DNA from: Limnomonas spitsbergensis
Taxonomy: Eukaryota > Chlorophyta > Chlorophyceae > Chlamydomonadales
NCBI GenBank assembly: GCA_037349105.1
Contig: JAYJMM010000038.1
Span: 3,880,501-3,944,500 of the forward strand
Direction: 5' to 3'
DNA: 64,000 bases
Shown here: in pieces, positions 23,131 to 33,584 of the stretch
How the letters are laid out: each line of letters starts with the position of its first letter
How positions within the stretch are numbered: position 1 is the first letter of the stretch
Position numbers and translations under genes: made by a program
Notes under the pieces: generated by a model
Told to the model about the DNA's origin: nothing
What the model saw: the letters and a program-made list of their open reading frames with translations, nothing else
Databases searched by the model: none

Positions 23131-23247
23131 CAGGCAGCCGAGCCTTTTTACGCAGGGCTCAGAGGTATGATGTCATTGACATAAGTCAATAACGTTACAC
23201 CTCTGGGCCCGCTCAAAGCTCGGCCGCGTGGGCGCCCAACTGTTCAG
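23131..23247. mobile_element. Head-to-head pair of box repeats (copies 3 and 4)
   Basis: A minus-oriented box (23131-23180, ending ATGTCATTGAC) is separated by four bases (ATAA) from a plus-oriented box (23185-23247, starting GTCAATAACGTTACACCTCT). The pair forms a large inverted repeat. Pyrimidine-rich sequence precedes the first and purine-rich sequence follows the second. Confidence 0.7.
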
Positions 23248-24028
23248 AAGGGAGAAAAGAAGAAACTAAAAGTTGAGATGTGTGAATGATGCCTGACTTA
23301 ATGGACCAACGCCAGGCGCTAGAAGATTTTGGTTATCGAGAACCATGCAGTCCATTAGTCCAACACAACGTCAGCATGTTGTGTTGCCTGAGGCCGGTAG
23401 CAGGCCCAAACTACCGCCAGCGGTAACCTGGATACCACCACTGGCTCCGCTTTCTCCGCTGCTGTCAGGGTACTTGTGACTGCCACCGCGTGTTTTTTCA
23501 ATTATTACAACACGCCCTATGTGCCATCTCGGTGTTCCAAGAACGGCTGTCAATTGTTTCAAATCAAACTACCGGTAGGGCTGGGTGCCCCCGCTCCAAC
23601 TTCAAGATTTCCTGACCTTACAATTCATGGAAGGACGCGCTGCTGCCGCTCATGCTGGGCAAGGCAAGCCAGCGAGCATGTGCAAGATACACGACGTCCT
23701 TGCTTCCGAGGCCCTAGTGTCAACGATTAGCTTCTGTACCATAGTGGGATCGCGCAGGTCTCCAGGACGGCGCCACAGACTTTCATGCGTTGTATCTGGG
23801 CAGGCAAGGGTTACTGAAGTTACACCACAGGGCAGGCATGAGTGGGAGGCCCAATAGAGGCCCTGTCTTTTGTGGAAGATGTGGCCAAAATTGTTGAAGA
23901 CTGCATTTTCAGGAGTTAGGGAATCATTGGGCTTTCTTTCTGTCCTGACCTTCTCCTTTTTTCTTCTATTGTTATACTCTCCCCATGTCCTTCAGTTTCC
24001 TTTTCACCCAACCTCTGCTCCCAACCAG

Positions 24029-24083
24029 GCATTTAGGTGTCCAAACTGTCCACGCGGCCGAGACTTTTTGACCATCGGGTAAT
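24029..24083 (-). mobile_element. Degenerate box-repeat copy 5
   Basis: AACTGTCCACGCGGCCGAG followed by ACTTTTTGACC matches the family box but is truncated before the CATTGAC end. A pyrimidine-rich tract precedes it, as in other minus-oriented copies. Confidence 0.5.
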
Positions 24084-24233
24084 TTAAACGATTTGTTTCA
24101 TATAGAGCTCACAGAGAAGATGCCGTTATAAGCTTCAGCTCTTCCCCTCAAGCTGGATCATGTGCATATTTTTGCGAGGTTGAGTATAATCCTATTGAGA
24201 TTCTGTGCTGGTCACCAGATTGAAGTGGTGCAT

Positions 24234-24293
24234 GTCAATGACGTTACACCTCTGGGCCCTGCTAAAAAAGGCTTGGCCGCGTGGGTGCGTAAC
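24234..24293 (+). mobile_element. Box-repeat copy 6
   Basis: GTCAATGACGTTACACCTCT, then GGGCCCTGCTAAAAAAGGC and TTGGCCGCGTGGGTGCG: a near-consensus plus-oriented box followed by purine-rich sequence. Confidence 0.7.
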
Positions 24294-24448
24294 TAAAAAG
24301 AGTTGGGAGGGAAGATGGAAACAACACAAGTGGTGCATGTGTTAATTTGCTGGGCAACAGTCATTTTTCATTCCCTTTTCAGAGACTGGAGCCTTAGACA
24401 TATGTTCATGATCTCATCGACAACTCTGGACATCGCGCACAGGTCAAG

Positions 24449-24502
24449 GTTAATGACGTCATTGACCTCTGGGCCCTGCTCGAAAAAAGGCTCGGCCACG
24501 TC
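24449..24502 (+). mobile_element. Box-repeat copy 7
   Basis: GTTAATGACGTCATTGACC, then TCTGGGCCCTGCTCGAAAA and GGCTCGGCCACGT: a plus-oriented box with a purine-rich tail after it (AGAGAAGGCACGAGAGAAAA). Confidence 0.7.
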
Positions 24503-25237
24503 AGCAAACAAACAGATTGCTAGGGAACTGATGAGAGAAGGCACGAGAGAAAATAAAGGAAAGACGGCACATGTGCTGTGATGTACTTGCCTCAATTATG
24601 ATGGCACTGGTGAAGGTGCAACTCGCAATCTTGCAGTGCATAAGATTTTAGCTAAAATTACCAGATCACCACATGCAACATGATATCTTTTTATTTTGAT
24701 CATCGCTGAGGGAAGTTTTCACAAAACCCGGGGTACAAATTTTTGGGTACTCATCTGAAAACGACCTGCTCATGAACGCTCGGCTAGGAATGACAATGGC
24801 TGTGGTTAATTGTGTTCGACCCCATGCCCATAAGTTGTAGAGCTTAACGAGAGCGTTCCATAGCTGGTCTTAAATGGTTATTGGCCCAGGGGGGGGGGGA
24901 TATGGGAGGGTGGCTCCCAAAAATGCAATCTTTGAAATCTGCGTTTTTCTTTCTGGAGGTATGTTGAGGCTGGCAGCGGCACCTCTGTGTTCTTCTTGCC
25001 AATATGAGTCCATTCACATCCTAAAATGATGCTTGAATTACCACATGACCCCCTCGACCCCCATACTGAGGGTTTGGCTCCATGACACACCCCGAAACCA
25101 GCTGAGCCAGCCTTAGAAAGAGCTTTATTACCCGCAGAACATGGTAGTGCTGGTCTGGTGGATCATGAATACCGTGAACAGATCAATTTGTGATCGTTGT
25201 GGCAAGGTTCTCAAATCCGCCATAAGCAGCCAGGGAT

Positions 25238-25661
25238 GTGCTTATGGACTGTAGGGTGGCTGGGTGTGGGAAGAAGTTCAAGATATCTGCTATGCACTTG
25301 CACGTAGCACGCCATATCCTGTTGAGCCAATGTGGCGCAGCCTGCAGCTTGGAGCCTAATGCTGATGAAGCCTGTGGCTTCTGTGGTGCCGTGTGTGGAG
25401 ACCGGGAGTCTGGCTTGTGCAGGTCATGCCAGAGTCCCGGGAAAGGGCTCTAGCAGCGGTGTCCTGAAAGTCAGCTCCGCATGCCCTCTGCACCACAAGA
25501 AGTCATACGGATCAGCGCAAAAGGTGTCAGACAGCAATCCTTGCACCAACAGGCCAGTGCCATGCCATGTCTGCAGGAGCAGGGATCCGCCCGTCCCCAG
25601 CCCGTGGGTCTGGAGCTACCACCACCTGGATCACATGCAAACAGCCCATCCCGATCAGTAG
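25238..25661 (+). pseudogene. Zinc-finger-like mobile-element relic (CGFCG...CTN...WSY motif)
   Basis: Two overlapping frames together show a Cys/His pattern. The first has CRVAGCGKKF, HLHVARHIL and CGFCG. After a frame change at about 25420-25450, the second has KSYGSAQKVSDSNPCTN, PCHVC, VWSYHHLDHM and a final HP. This order (C-x4-C ... H ... CGFCG ... CTN.P..C..C ... W.Y ... H) is one I associate with DNA-binding domains of uncharacterised transposon-like genes, described mostly from fungi. The association is from memory and not checked. The frame break and missing ATG context suggest a decayed copy. Neighbouring box repeats fit a transposon-rich setting. Confidence 0.4.
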
Positions 25662-26003
25662 CTCGGTTTGCATTGCATATTTTTGCTTTGAGATTTAAGA
25701 CCCCAAGTATTCGAGGCTGAATAGCACCTGCGTCTCCAGTTAATACCTCATTGCCTTAATACAACATGCTTAACCCTACGCAAACCCAATTACGGTTCCC
25801 CATACTAATACGGATACGCCATACAAATACGGATTCGCCATACGGTACCGTACGTTTGACGTCAGCCTCGGTGCGTCAGCCTCAAACTGACGAGACGGAG
25901 AAGAGCAGCCACCGAGGCGAGACTGAGGCTTCATTTATACCCCTATTTAAATTGAGAATGAGCAGAGAATCGACGGCTTGAGGCCCTTGAACGAGGCTCA
26001 CGA
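25662..26003. other. Short promoter-side spacer
   Basis: This is probably the promoter and 5' UTR of the glycosyltransferase gene. It has a small internal repeat (ACGGATACGCCATAC, ACGGATTCGCCATAC) at 25805-25850. No gene is seen. Confidence 0.35.
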
Positions 26004-29000
26004 ATGATCAAGCGACCTCAACATCTGACGCTCCTGCTCCTCACAGCCGTCTCGGCTTTCTGTCTGTCGTCTCCCTACCCTGCGCAAGCAGCACCCGCGC
26101 AGCCTGAGCTGCACCAGTGGCAGCAGCTGCACCACCACGAGGGAGAAGGCAGCAACATCGAGCTGCACCCGCTGTCGTTCTGCCCCTCACCCCTATCATC
26201 GCTGACGCATGGGGACGCGACGAAGCTTCGAGACCTCATTCAGATCCATCAGCAGGCAAGACAGGGGTGTATGTGGGCTGAGTTCCTGCAGGCATGCGTG
26301 TGGGCATGCAAGAAGGGATGACGGTGAGATGAGATCTTGCATGCATGCGGGCATGAATGCGGGCAGGCCAGTACAAGCATCAAAGCATGTGGGATGGGGC
26401 TCACCAGCCTTGCATTTTTCTAATGGGCCTCATGCGATTATCTCCCATGCCCTCCCCCTATCTCCCAGCACATGCCCTTTCCTCCCCTCCCCTCTACCAT
26501 GTTGATTTCTGACTTATAGTCCTCGAGCCCTGTCTCCCCCCGTCCCTCCCCCCCCTCCCCCTTCCCGGCCTCATCCTATCCCTGTTTCACGCATCCCTTC
26601 CTCCAGATCAACATCGTGAGATGTTTTGTGTGCCTTCACTAACTTGCAAGTGAATTCCTGCTGTTCTGCAGCGCCTGAGGTCCGCTACCGACGCCAGGAC
26701 CTTCCTTCACGTCCACCAGAACCCGCGAGAGAGCGAAAAGGACCCCGGCTGGAGGAATGCCTTCGCCTCGCCCCTCAGCGGCGCTGAGCTGCAGCAGCGG
26801 GTGGCAGCTGCGGAGGCTGAGGAGGACAACGCGCAAAGGCAGCTGCAAGTGGGTGCCTTTAGTAACAACTTGTGCAGCAACGGCCATGCATTTAGTGCCC
26901 ACTGGTAGATGAGGGGAGCAAGCCCGGGATCGAGGCGTGCAAGCTAGTAAAAAGAGCCGTGTCTTTTAGAGGGCCTGTGTCTGGGCCGAAATCAAGGCCT
27001 ATGACTAGGCTTGCGTCTGGGCCCGGTACTCACCTGAGTAAGGCGTTGGCCAACTGCAGAATGGCTAATAAAAGTGCTGGCACGGTCTCTTTCAACTCTC
27101 GTTTGACCATTTTGTTAGATTCTGAGATCGTGTTGGTATCCATCATTACGCACAGCATGAGAGCATGGATTGCTTGCTGCTGCCTTGCTTGCTATTCGCC
27201 AACTCTGGTACCCTGTGCTCTGCAGGCGTCTCATGGAACGGAAACAATTTAAATCTGTCATTCTTTCCCCCCCTGTGAATCCCTCTCCTGCCCCAGGGTA
27301 CCATACACAAGCTTCAGCGGGAAGGCTTGCTACCGGCGGGCTTTACTGAATCAGAGCTCAGCAACTGCCTAATGGGTCGACTTAACCCGCGCTTGTACCC
27401 CGAGGTGCCGCAGGTGAGCAGGGAGGGCTTGGGTCATTAGTTTCCGAGAGACAAGAAGGGGAGGGGGTAGGGGGTAAACGAAAAGTACTGCATGTGACAG
27501 GTAGGTAAGCGATCAGATCTAAATCCTTGAACGCCCAGACTGCAGTACATTGGGACCATCTGGCTGAGCTTAGTGTCTTAACGCCGAGGTAGGTCCAGGA
27601 ACTCGAGCGCAGGGGGCACATGTGCCTTGTGGGGTTTGGCGGCAGGAGGGGGAAGGGTAGACTCGGGTAGACGAGGGATGCCTTGGTAAACTTTGTTTGT
27701 GCTGCTGGCTCCAAGCTTGATGTATATGTTTGGAGGGGGGAGGGCTTACACAGTGTGGGGACATGAGGGGAATTCCTGTCCATACCTGTTCATACCTGTC
27801 GCCTGTATAGCCCCAGTGACACAAGCCTTCGAAGTCGCTCATTATGCCAGTCATGATGGCCTCTGCCATGCTGTCAGGTATATGTATCCATACAAGGTAT
27901 TGGTATATGCTCTTTTTGAAGCTTCGGCATTGCTGCGATGACAAGCAGGGCCGGACCACTCGAGAAAGAATGAGAGAAACAGCGGCCCCATGCCTGCCCC
28001 CCAGATATTCAGCTGCAAGTAAATGAGAGGCACCTCATTACAGTCTGGTTTTGATATTATATTGTCTGGTCCCGGTCTGTGTTGTGCGCACGGCGCTAAG
28101 TCAACTGCGTGTGAACGTATGTATGTCTTCAAAACTTCACTGGTATCCTTCCAGATGCCATGCACTTTATAAAACCATAAGCAAGAAGGATGCCCTCGAA
28201 AAGCGTCGCCGTGCACACCATCAAACGTAGCCCTTACCCTGAACCCTCAACCCTACCGCCCCAGGTCTACCTCCTGATGCAATGCTTATTATTAACCCTG
28301 ACGCATTATGGCAGGGACCTTTACTGCTTAACATTGGTGGGAACCACTTAGGCAAACTATCGAGACAGGAGGACAGGGGGGCAGAAGACACAGGCAGGCG
28401 TGTAGAGTCGTAACGGGATGCAAGGAAAGCAAGTGCTCACCCTTATGTCTTCCCCTGTCCCCCTCGCCCCTCAGGTGTCTTTCCTGCTCCAATACTTCAA
28501 TCGCCCCTGGATGATCCAGCCCATTGTCCAGGGCCTGCGAGCCTGCCAGAAGATCAAGTCAGAGCTAGTGGTCAACGTGGATAGCAACGAGGAGGGCGCA
28601 TTGGAATGGTGGGCAGTATTGGTGGGCTGACATGGAAGGGGTTGGAATGGTGGGCTGACATGGAACGGACTGGAATGGTGGGCTGGCATGGAAGGGGTTG
28701 GAATGGTGGGCTGGCATGAAACGGGCTGGAATGGTGGGCTGGCATGGAAAGGGTGAGAATGGTGGGCTAGGCTGATGCCCCTCCCCATGTCTGCTGACTG
28801 CACCTGCAGGATCTGCCTACCCGCTTTGCCTGCTTGACTGCGTCACTCCCCGCCCGCTGGCTGCAGGATCCGACAGGCCCACCTCACCTCGGGGTACGTG
28901 GTCCCTGTGTTCAGCACCAACCTCCACGAGATCCGCGCCTACAACAGGCTGGCAGGGCTGGCCAGGGGCAGGGTCCTGGTGGTGCTGCAGGTACAGGTCG

Positions 29001-32000
29001 ACTTAGGCTGGGCTCCTTGGGCCTAGATGCTGACGGCGGAAAACAAATGAAGTTCCGCAGGGGCTTGAAAGGTTGAGGAAATAGTGTGGCCGGCATGGCA
29101 GAAGAGAGCGGTAGGATGCCTTGCCTCCTGAATTAAATCCTATTTTGATCCCCTACCTCGTAAACCCTGATCTGTTCTTCCGCCCCTGCAACCCTACGTC
29201 TCTTCCCTTGCTGCCCCCCTGCCGGAGAAATAGGACGACCAGGTGCCCCCGGCAGGCTGCGTTTGGCTCCGAAACGTGTTGGCCATCTTCGGCGGCCACC
29301 CCAAAGTCGGCGCGGTGGGCCTCAAGGGCTTTCGTCTCAACAGGCGGAGCGACAACAACGTGGACAAGGGGAGTGTGTTCTTTGAGGTAGGTGTGTGGAA
29401 GTGTGGGGGAGGAGGCGTGGGGCGGAAATGAGTGTGTGGGTTGGGGAGGGGGGCTTGCCGCGGGGTTTTCTGTCAGAATTATGAAAATGATGCATGGGGG
29501 GGCTTGGTACCAGGCCCTATTGGTCTGTGGTCGACCATGCCATCCAATGATTAGCTGTTTTATCATCCAATCATAGTTTAAAATCTGAGCTGTGTGTGAG
29601 GGTTAATCCTGCTACCAGGTGTGGCCCTGTGTGCGGCATTGTTGAGTGCGCAAGAGATGGAGCGCAAGACTGGCCATTCGTTCAAGCGCTGAGAGACACC
29701 ACGCCGTACGATGGGGAAGTGTGGATCTTTGCAAGTTGTAGGTGGTATGAGAGGAGCGCGGGTGCCCCTTAGCCCCGTGCTCCTCAGAGGCGCCCAGAGG
29801 GGCGTTCCCCACACTGTCTCCACACAACGGATGTGCGAAACACGAGTGGCAAAATCTGTTCAACTAGACCCTGACCCTAACCCTGATGTACCCAACACGC
29901 AACCCTCACTTCCTCAACCCTTTACCCCTGATGCTATCCCTGCAGGATCCCACCCTGGGCGTGCACATGCATTTTGCGATGCTGGTGGATTTTGCGCCAG
30001 TGGCTGTGTTGCGTTCAGCCTTCAATCACGTGGGGGGGCTAGACGAGGGGCTCAGCGACGTTGGGATGTGTGGAATATGTGGGTGTGGACAAAAGTGTGG
30101 CGCACATGTGTCAGCTGATGTGTCACAGTGCGAGTGTGCACAACTTAGTTAGTTATTGTGGCCATGTGAGCGCTTGTTGGTCGTGTGCCTTTCCTGTTTC
30201 CTGCTCGCCCTTTCTTAGCTGACGACGAGGGCCACATGCGCACCCGGGCTGTTTTTGTGTTTGCGGCTCAGGTTTTTAGGGTTGGGCGGCCAGTCTCACA
30301 CCTTGTTAAGTCCTAGCAAAAGATAACTTAAATGTGAGTGGCGTATAGATTGTTTGACGTGTAGTGTGGATAGTGCGTGACGTGTTCAGCATGTGTGTGA
30401 GAGTGTACTTGGTGCATACATGTCGACTCCAGGCCGATGGGAGGGTTCTCAAAAGACAGGCTCGGCGTGAGAAGCGTAAATGTGTGGGTGACGTTATCAT
30501 ATAAACCCTCAGCAGGGTTGTTGTCCACACATTTATGCTGAATCAGCGGGGTTGTTGTCCACACATGTATGCTGAATCAGCACCTCAGTGAGTGGCGTTC
30601 ATTGGCTGCTAGTTGCCCGCCCGCCCCACACCTTCCACCAGTGTTGAAGTGTGACCATCTCTTTCTCTGCAGATTCAGACTTTGAGCTGTCAATGCGATT
30701 CTGGTCCGCCGGCTGGCAGGTGATGTAGGGTTAACGTGGCAGGTATGAGCTTGAAAGAATGGTTAGGAGGGTTAACGTGGCAGGTATGAGCTTGAAAGAA
30801 TGGTTAGGAGGGTTCAGGATAGCAGGTATGAGCTTGAAAGAATGGTTAGGAGGGTTCAGGATGGCAGGTATGAGGTTGAAAGAAGTTGTCTCCTGGGGCA
30901 GGAGGTATGAGGTTGGTCTTTGTTGACAAGCACGCCACGCTTGCATGCAACTTCAGAAGATCCCTTTTGAAAACGATGCTCCCCCTGCATGGTCTGCTTG
31001 GGGGTTAAAAGACCATGGAGCCCCTTTCCCTCTTGCTTAGCGGCTCTTGTCCGAAACACTTTGGAACCTAGTAAGGCACAGTGTCGTGTGCAAGATTTTG
31101 TTTTCTGACGTTTGTTTTAGCCCAACCGCATCCACACGTGAGGCGTGAGAAAGGGCAAGATCTTGCTTGGATAAGATCTTGCTTGGATAAGATCTTGCTT
31201 AAATAAGATCTTTTGCTTGGATAATATCTTGCTTGGATAATATCTTGCTTGGTTAAGGTCTTTTGCTTGGATAAGATCTTGCTTGGATAAGATCTTGCTT
31301 GGATAAGATCTTGCTTAAATAAGATCTTGCTTGGATAAGATTTTGCTTGGTTAAGGTCTTTTGCTTGGATAAGATCTTGTTTGGATAAGATCTTGCTTGG
31401 ATAAGATCTTGCTTAAATAAGATCTTGCTTGGATAAGATCTTGCTTGGATAAGATCTTGCTTGGATAAGATTAAGCAGACGCTGCACTTTTCCTGCTCCC
31501 TCCCGCGGTGTCATGCTCACAGGTGGCATTCTACATCTTGCCTCCTGATGCAAAACCTCAGCGAGACACTTCGAATGTGCCCGGAGGGACGCACCAGGGA
31601 GAAAATGGTGTGTGGAAAGGGGCCTGTCACTTAGGGTGTCAGACGAGTCCCCCGACAATGTGCCCAGAGGGACACATCAGGGAGAAATGGTGTGTGGAGG
31701 GTGGAGACCTGCTTTGTAGAAATGCCGGTGTTTTACAAATCCTTCTTGTCGAGGTATATCTGCGTACTGATTTTCACTCAAACCCAAGAACCTGGACTGC
31801 ATTGATAAGGCTTTACGTACGGCACAGCCCATGTTTGACAGCTCATGAAAACACTGTAAGCCAGTCCTGCCTGCTGAGTTGTCTGCACTGATTTTTACTT
31901 GTATTCAAGTAACAGTTCTCAAGTATTTGATCTGCACTGATCTTTACTTGTTTTCAAGCTTTCAAGCACTGGCAAATGTTTGATCAGTTTTGTACCCTTA

Positions 32001-33403
32001 ATGGCTGATGTGAAGCAACTCTTTGAGGTGCCAGCACATTTGATGCCACAGCTGTTGGGTGCTATCTCATTATCAACTAACATTTTTGCTCGGTGCCTTG
32101 GTGGCACTTTGGCTTGTTTGGGGACTTCATATTTCCAGGTTTGCTTAAGTGAATCAATTGATTAAATGACAGCTCTCCATTAGCAACTATGCTAGCCTTG
32201 AAGTGCTTCAGTTATTGGGGGCTTTTTTATTAAGTACCTCAGCAGTGTTCCCCTTGCTCCCACAGAGCACCAGTGCTGGAGGCGTCAGATGAGTCTGTCA
32301 GACAAAGTGTATCAGCAACGGTGAGGAGCTAGCGTTGCGGGTTTGGGGTGGAGGTGTGTGGAGGGGGGAAGCATGGGGGTGTGCCTGTGTCGCGGGTGTA
32401 GGGTTTATGAGTGGGGAGTGGGGAAGTATGGGTGAGCGTGCGGAGGGAGGGAAGGAGGGAGGGTATTAGATGGTTGAGGCCAGGGAGGAAGGGGGGGAGG
32501 GCGTATGGTGCTACATCAGCCGACAGGGAGGGAGACAGGGAAGGGGGGACAAGGTGGCACGGCTGGGTATAAGAAAGAACATGCTCGGGTTTATGGGGGT
32601 GGGTGTGAGGAAGAATATGTTTGGATGGATGCTAGGGGAGGGCGGAAGAATATGTCCAGAGGGGGATGATTGGCCAGGACCTCGCGTGCTAGTGGGTGAG
32701 ACCTCGCATCGACAGCTTTGGTCGACATAGAAACCTGGGGTTTAGTCAGGTCGTCATACATGCAAACTATAAGAGTGCCCGAGGAGCTTCGCCCCCGCGA
32801 TGCAGAGTTTGTTAAACTTGTTAAAGCTTAGGTGAGCTGAATTCAACTGAAGAGCTGAGCTTAGTTGAGTTTAGCAGGGAAACTGAGCTGAAACTGTAAT
32901 GGTTGGGTGCGTGGATAAGGGTAGGTGCATGGGGAGTTGGGGGTGGGTGAACATGTGCCATGGGGCGGCATATATTGACAGCAATTTAAAGTTGAAAACC
33001 GTGTAAATTACTGGGGGAGGGCAGGTGGATTGGCAAGCATTATTAAGTGCCCCTCGAACTTGAACCCCAAAGGCTGTGCCGTTGGTCATGAAACTTGGCC
33101 ACCAGTGTGTTCACACTTTTCTGCAGGCGTGGGTTGTGCAGGCGATTCTCACATGGTGCCGTCAGAAGAGCATGCGAGCGGGCCCACTAGGTATGAACAA
33201 TATATTAAAAACGAAACCCATTTGGTTGCTTGTGTGATGTGTGCAGGTGGGTCGGCCAGCATAACCTCATGCAGAGGGAGCTGGCGAAGACGGTACGGCA
33301 CCTTAACCTCAACCTGCTGCAGCGGGTGGAGGGCACGGTCTGCCCCTTCTCTGAAGCCATCGGGGGCTGCAACCCTGGCAGCAACGGCACGGCAGAGGCT
33401 TGA
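26004..33403 (+). CDS. Family 2-type (GT-A) glycosyltransferase, secretory pathway
   Basis: Eleven exons join in phase to about 477 residues: 26004-26255, 26672-26848, 27297-27413, 28475-28608, 28867-28990, 29234-29386, 29946 to about 30078, 30673-30719, 31523-31607, 32266-32320 and 33247-33403 (TGA). The N-terminus MIKRPQHLTLLLLTAVSAFC is a signal peptide or anchor. A short Gln/Glu coiled coil follows. The GT-A core then reads ELVVNVDSNEEG, AYNRLAGLARG, VLVVLQDDQVPPAGCVWL (DDQ as the presumed metal and nucleotide-sugar site), GGHPKVGAVGLKGF, GGLDEGLSDVG and DSDFELSMRFWSAGWQ-like catalytic and acceptor segments. It probably transfers a sugar in the Golgi or ER. The sugar and acceptor cannot be told. 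Intron 1 needs a GC donor (CAG|GCAAGA). The ends of exons 7 and 9 are the least certain. Introns 4 and 8 and the exon 9 donor carry repeats. Confidence 0.8.
28600..28770 (+). repeat. 28-bp minisatellite built on the exon 4 splice donor
   Basis: The exon 4 end and donor (GGAATG|GTGGGC) start the array. The unit GGAATGGTGGGCTGACATGG then AAGGGGTT repeats about six times, so each copy carries the donor-like GGAATGGTGGGC. Confidence 0.8.
30725..30890 (+). repeat. 41-bp minisatellite next to the exon 8 donor
   Basis: About four copies of a 41-bp unit (GGTTAACGTGGCAGGTATGA then GCTTGAAAGAATGGTTAGGAG in shorter form) begin about 9 bases after the donor CAG|GTGATG. Each unit contains GGCAGGTATGAG, itself a good splice-donor match. 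Confidence 0.8.
31155..31470 (+). repeat. 16-bp minisatellite GATAAGATCTTGCTTG in glycosyltransferase intron 8
   Basis: About twenty copies of GATAAGATCTTGCTTG with GGTTAAGGTCTTTT and TTAAATAAGATC variants recurring in the same order, which indicates a higher-order unit of about 120 bases duplicated within the array. It ends about 50 bases before exon 9. Confidence 0.85.
31577..31700 (+). repeat. Exon 9 end duplicated around a solo MITE end
   Basis: AATGTGCCCGGAGGGACGCA and CCAGGGAGAAAATGGTGTGTGG in two parts, covering the exon 9 end and its donor, recur at 31659-31700 with few changes. Between them lies GGGGCCTGTCACTTAGGG followed by TGTCAGACGAGTCCCC, which matches the terminal repeat of the small transposons at 7221 and 37127. 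Confidence 0.7.
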
Positions 33404-33584
33404 TAATTGCTGCATCGATGGCAATGGCACTGCTGCTGCTGCTGATCCATTGCCTGTTGCTGCTGCATTGGGACTTCTGTGGCTCAAGAATTGCTGCAGC
33501 CACACCTGCTATGGGCCTGCGGCTAAGTAGCTACTGCTGTTGCTGCTGCTATGGTTCTACTGTTTTTAATAAAAAATATTGCTG
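33404..33584. other. 3' flank of the glycosyltransferase gene, CTG-rich
   Basis: A CTG-rich stretch (33428-33590) with GGCTAAGTAGCT at 33521-33532 and an AATAAA-like sequence at about 33568. A second CTG-rich stretch with GGCTAAGTAGCT (35097-35108) lies beyond the LINE remnant. Confidence 0.5.

Larger units (their letters stand above)
21614..25237. other. Gene-less interval with several box repeats
   Basis: No gene was supported over 3.6 kb. The stretch 22650-24560 is packed with box-repeat copies in both orientations and their pyrimidine- or purine-rich tails (listed separately). A GGTTTGAATCCC motif near 21711 resembles a tRNA T-arm, but no tRNA fold could be built around it. Confidence 0.5.
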
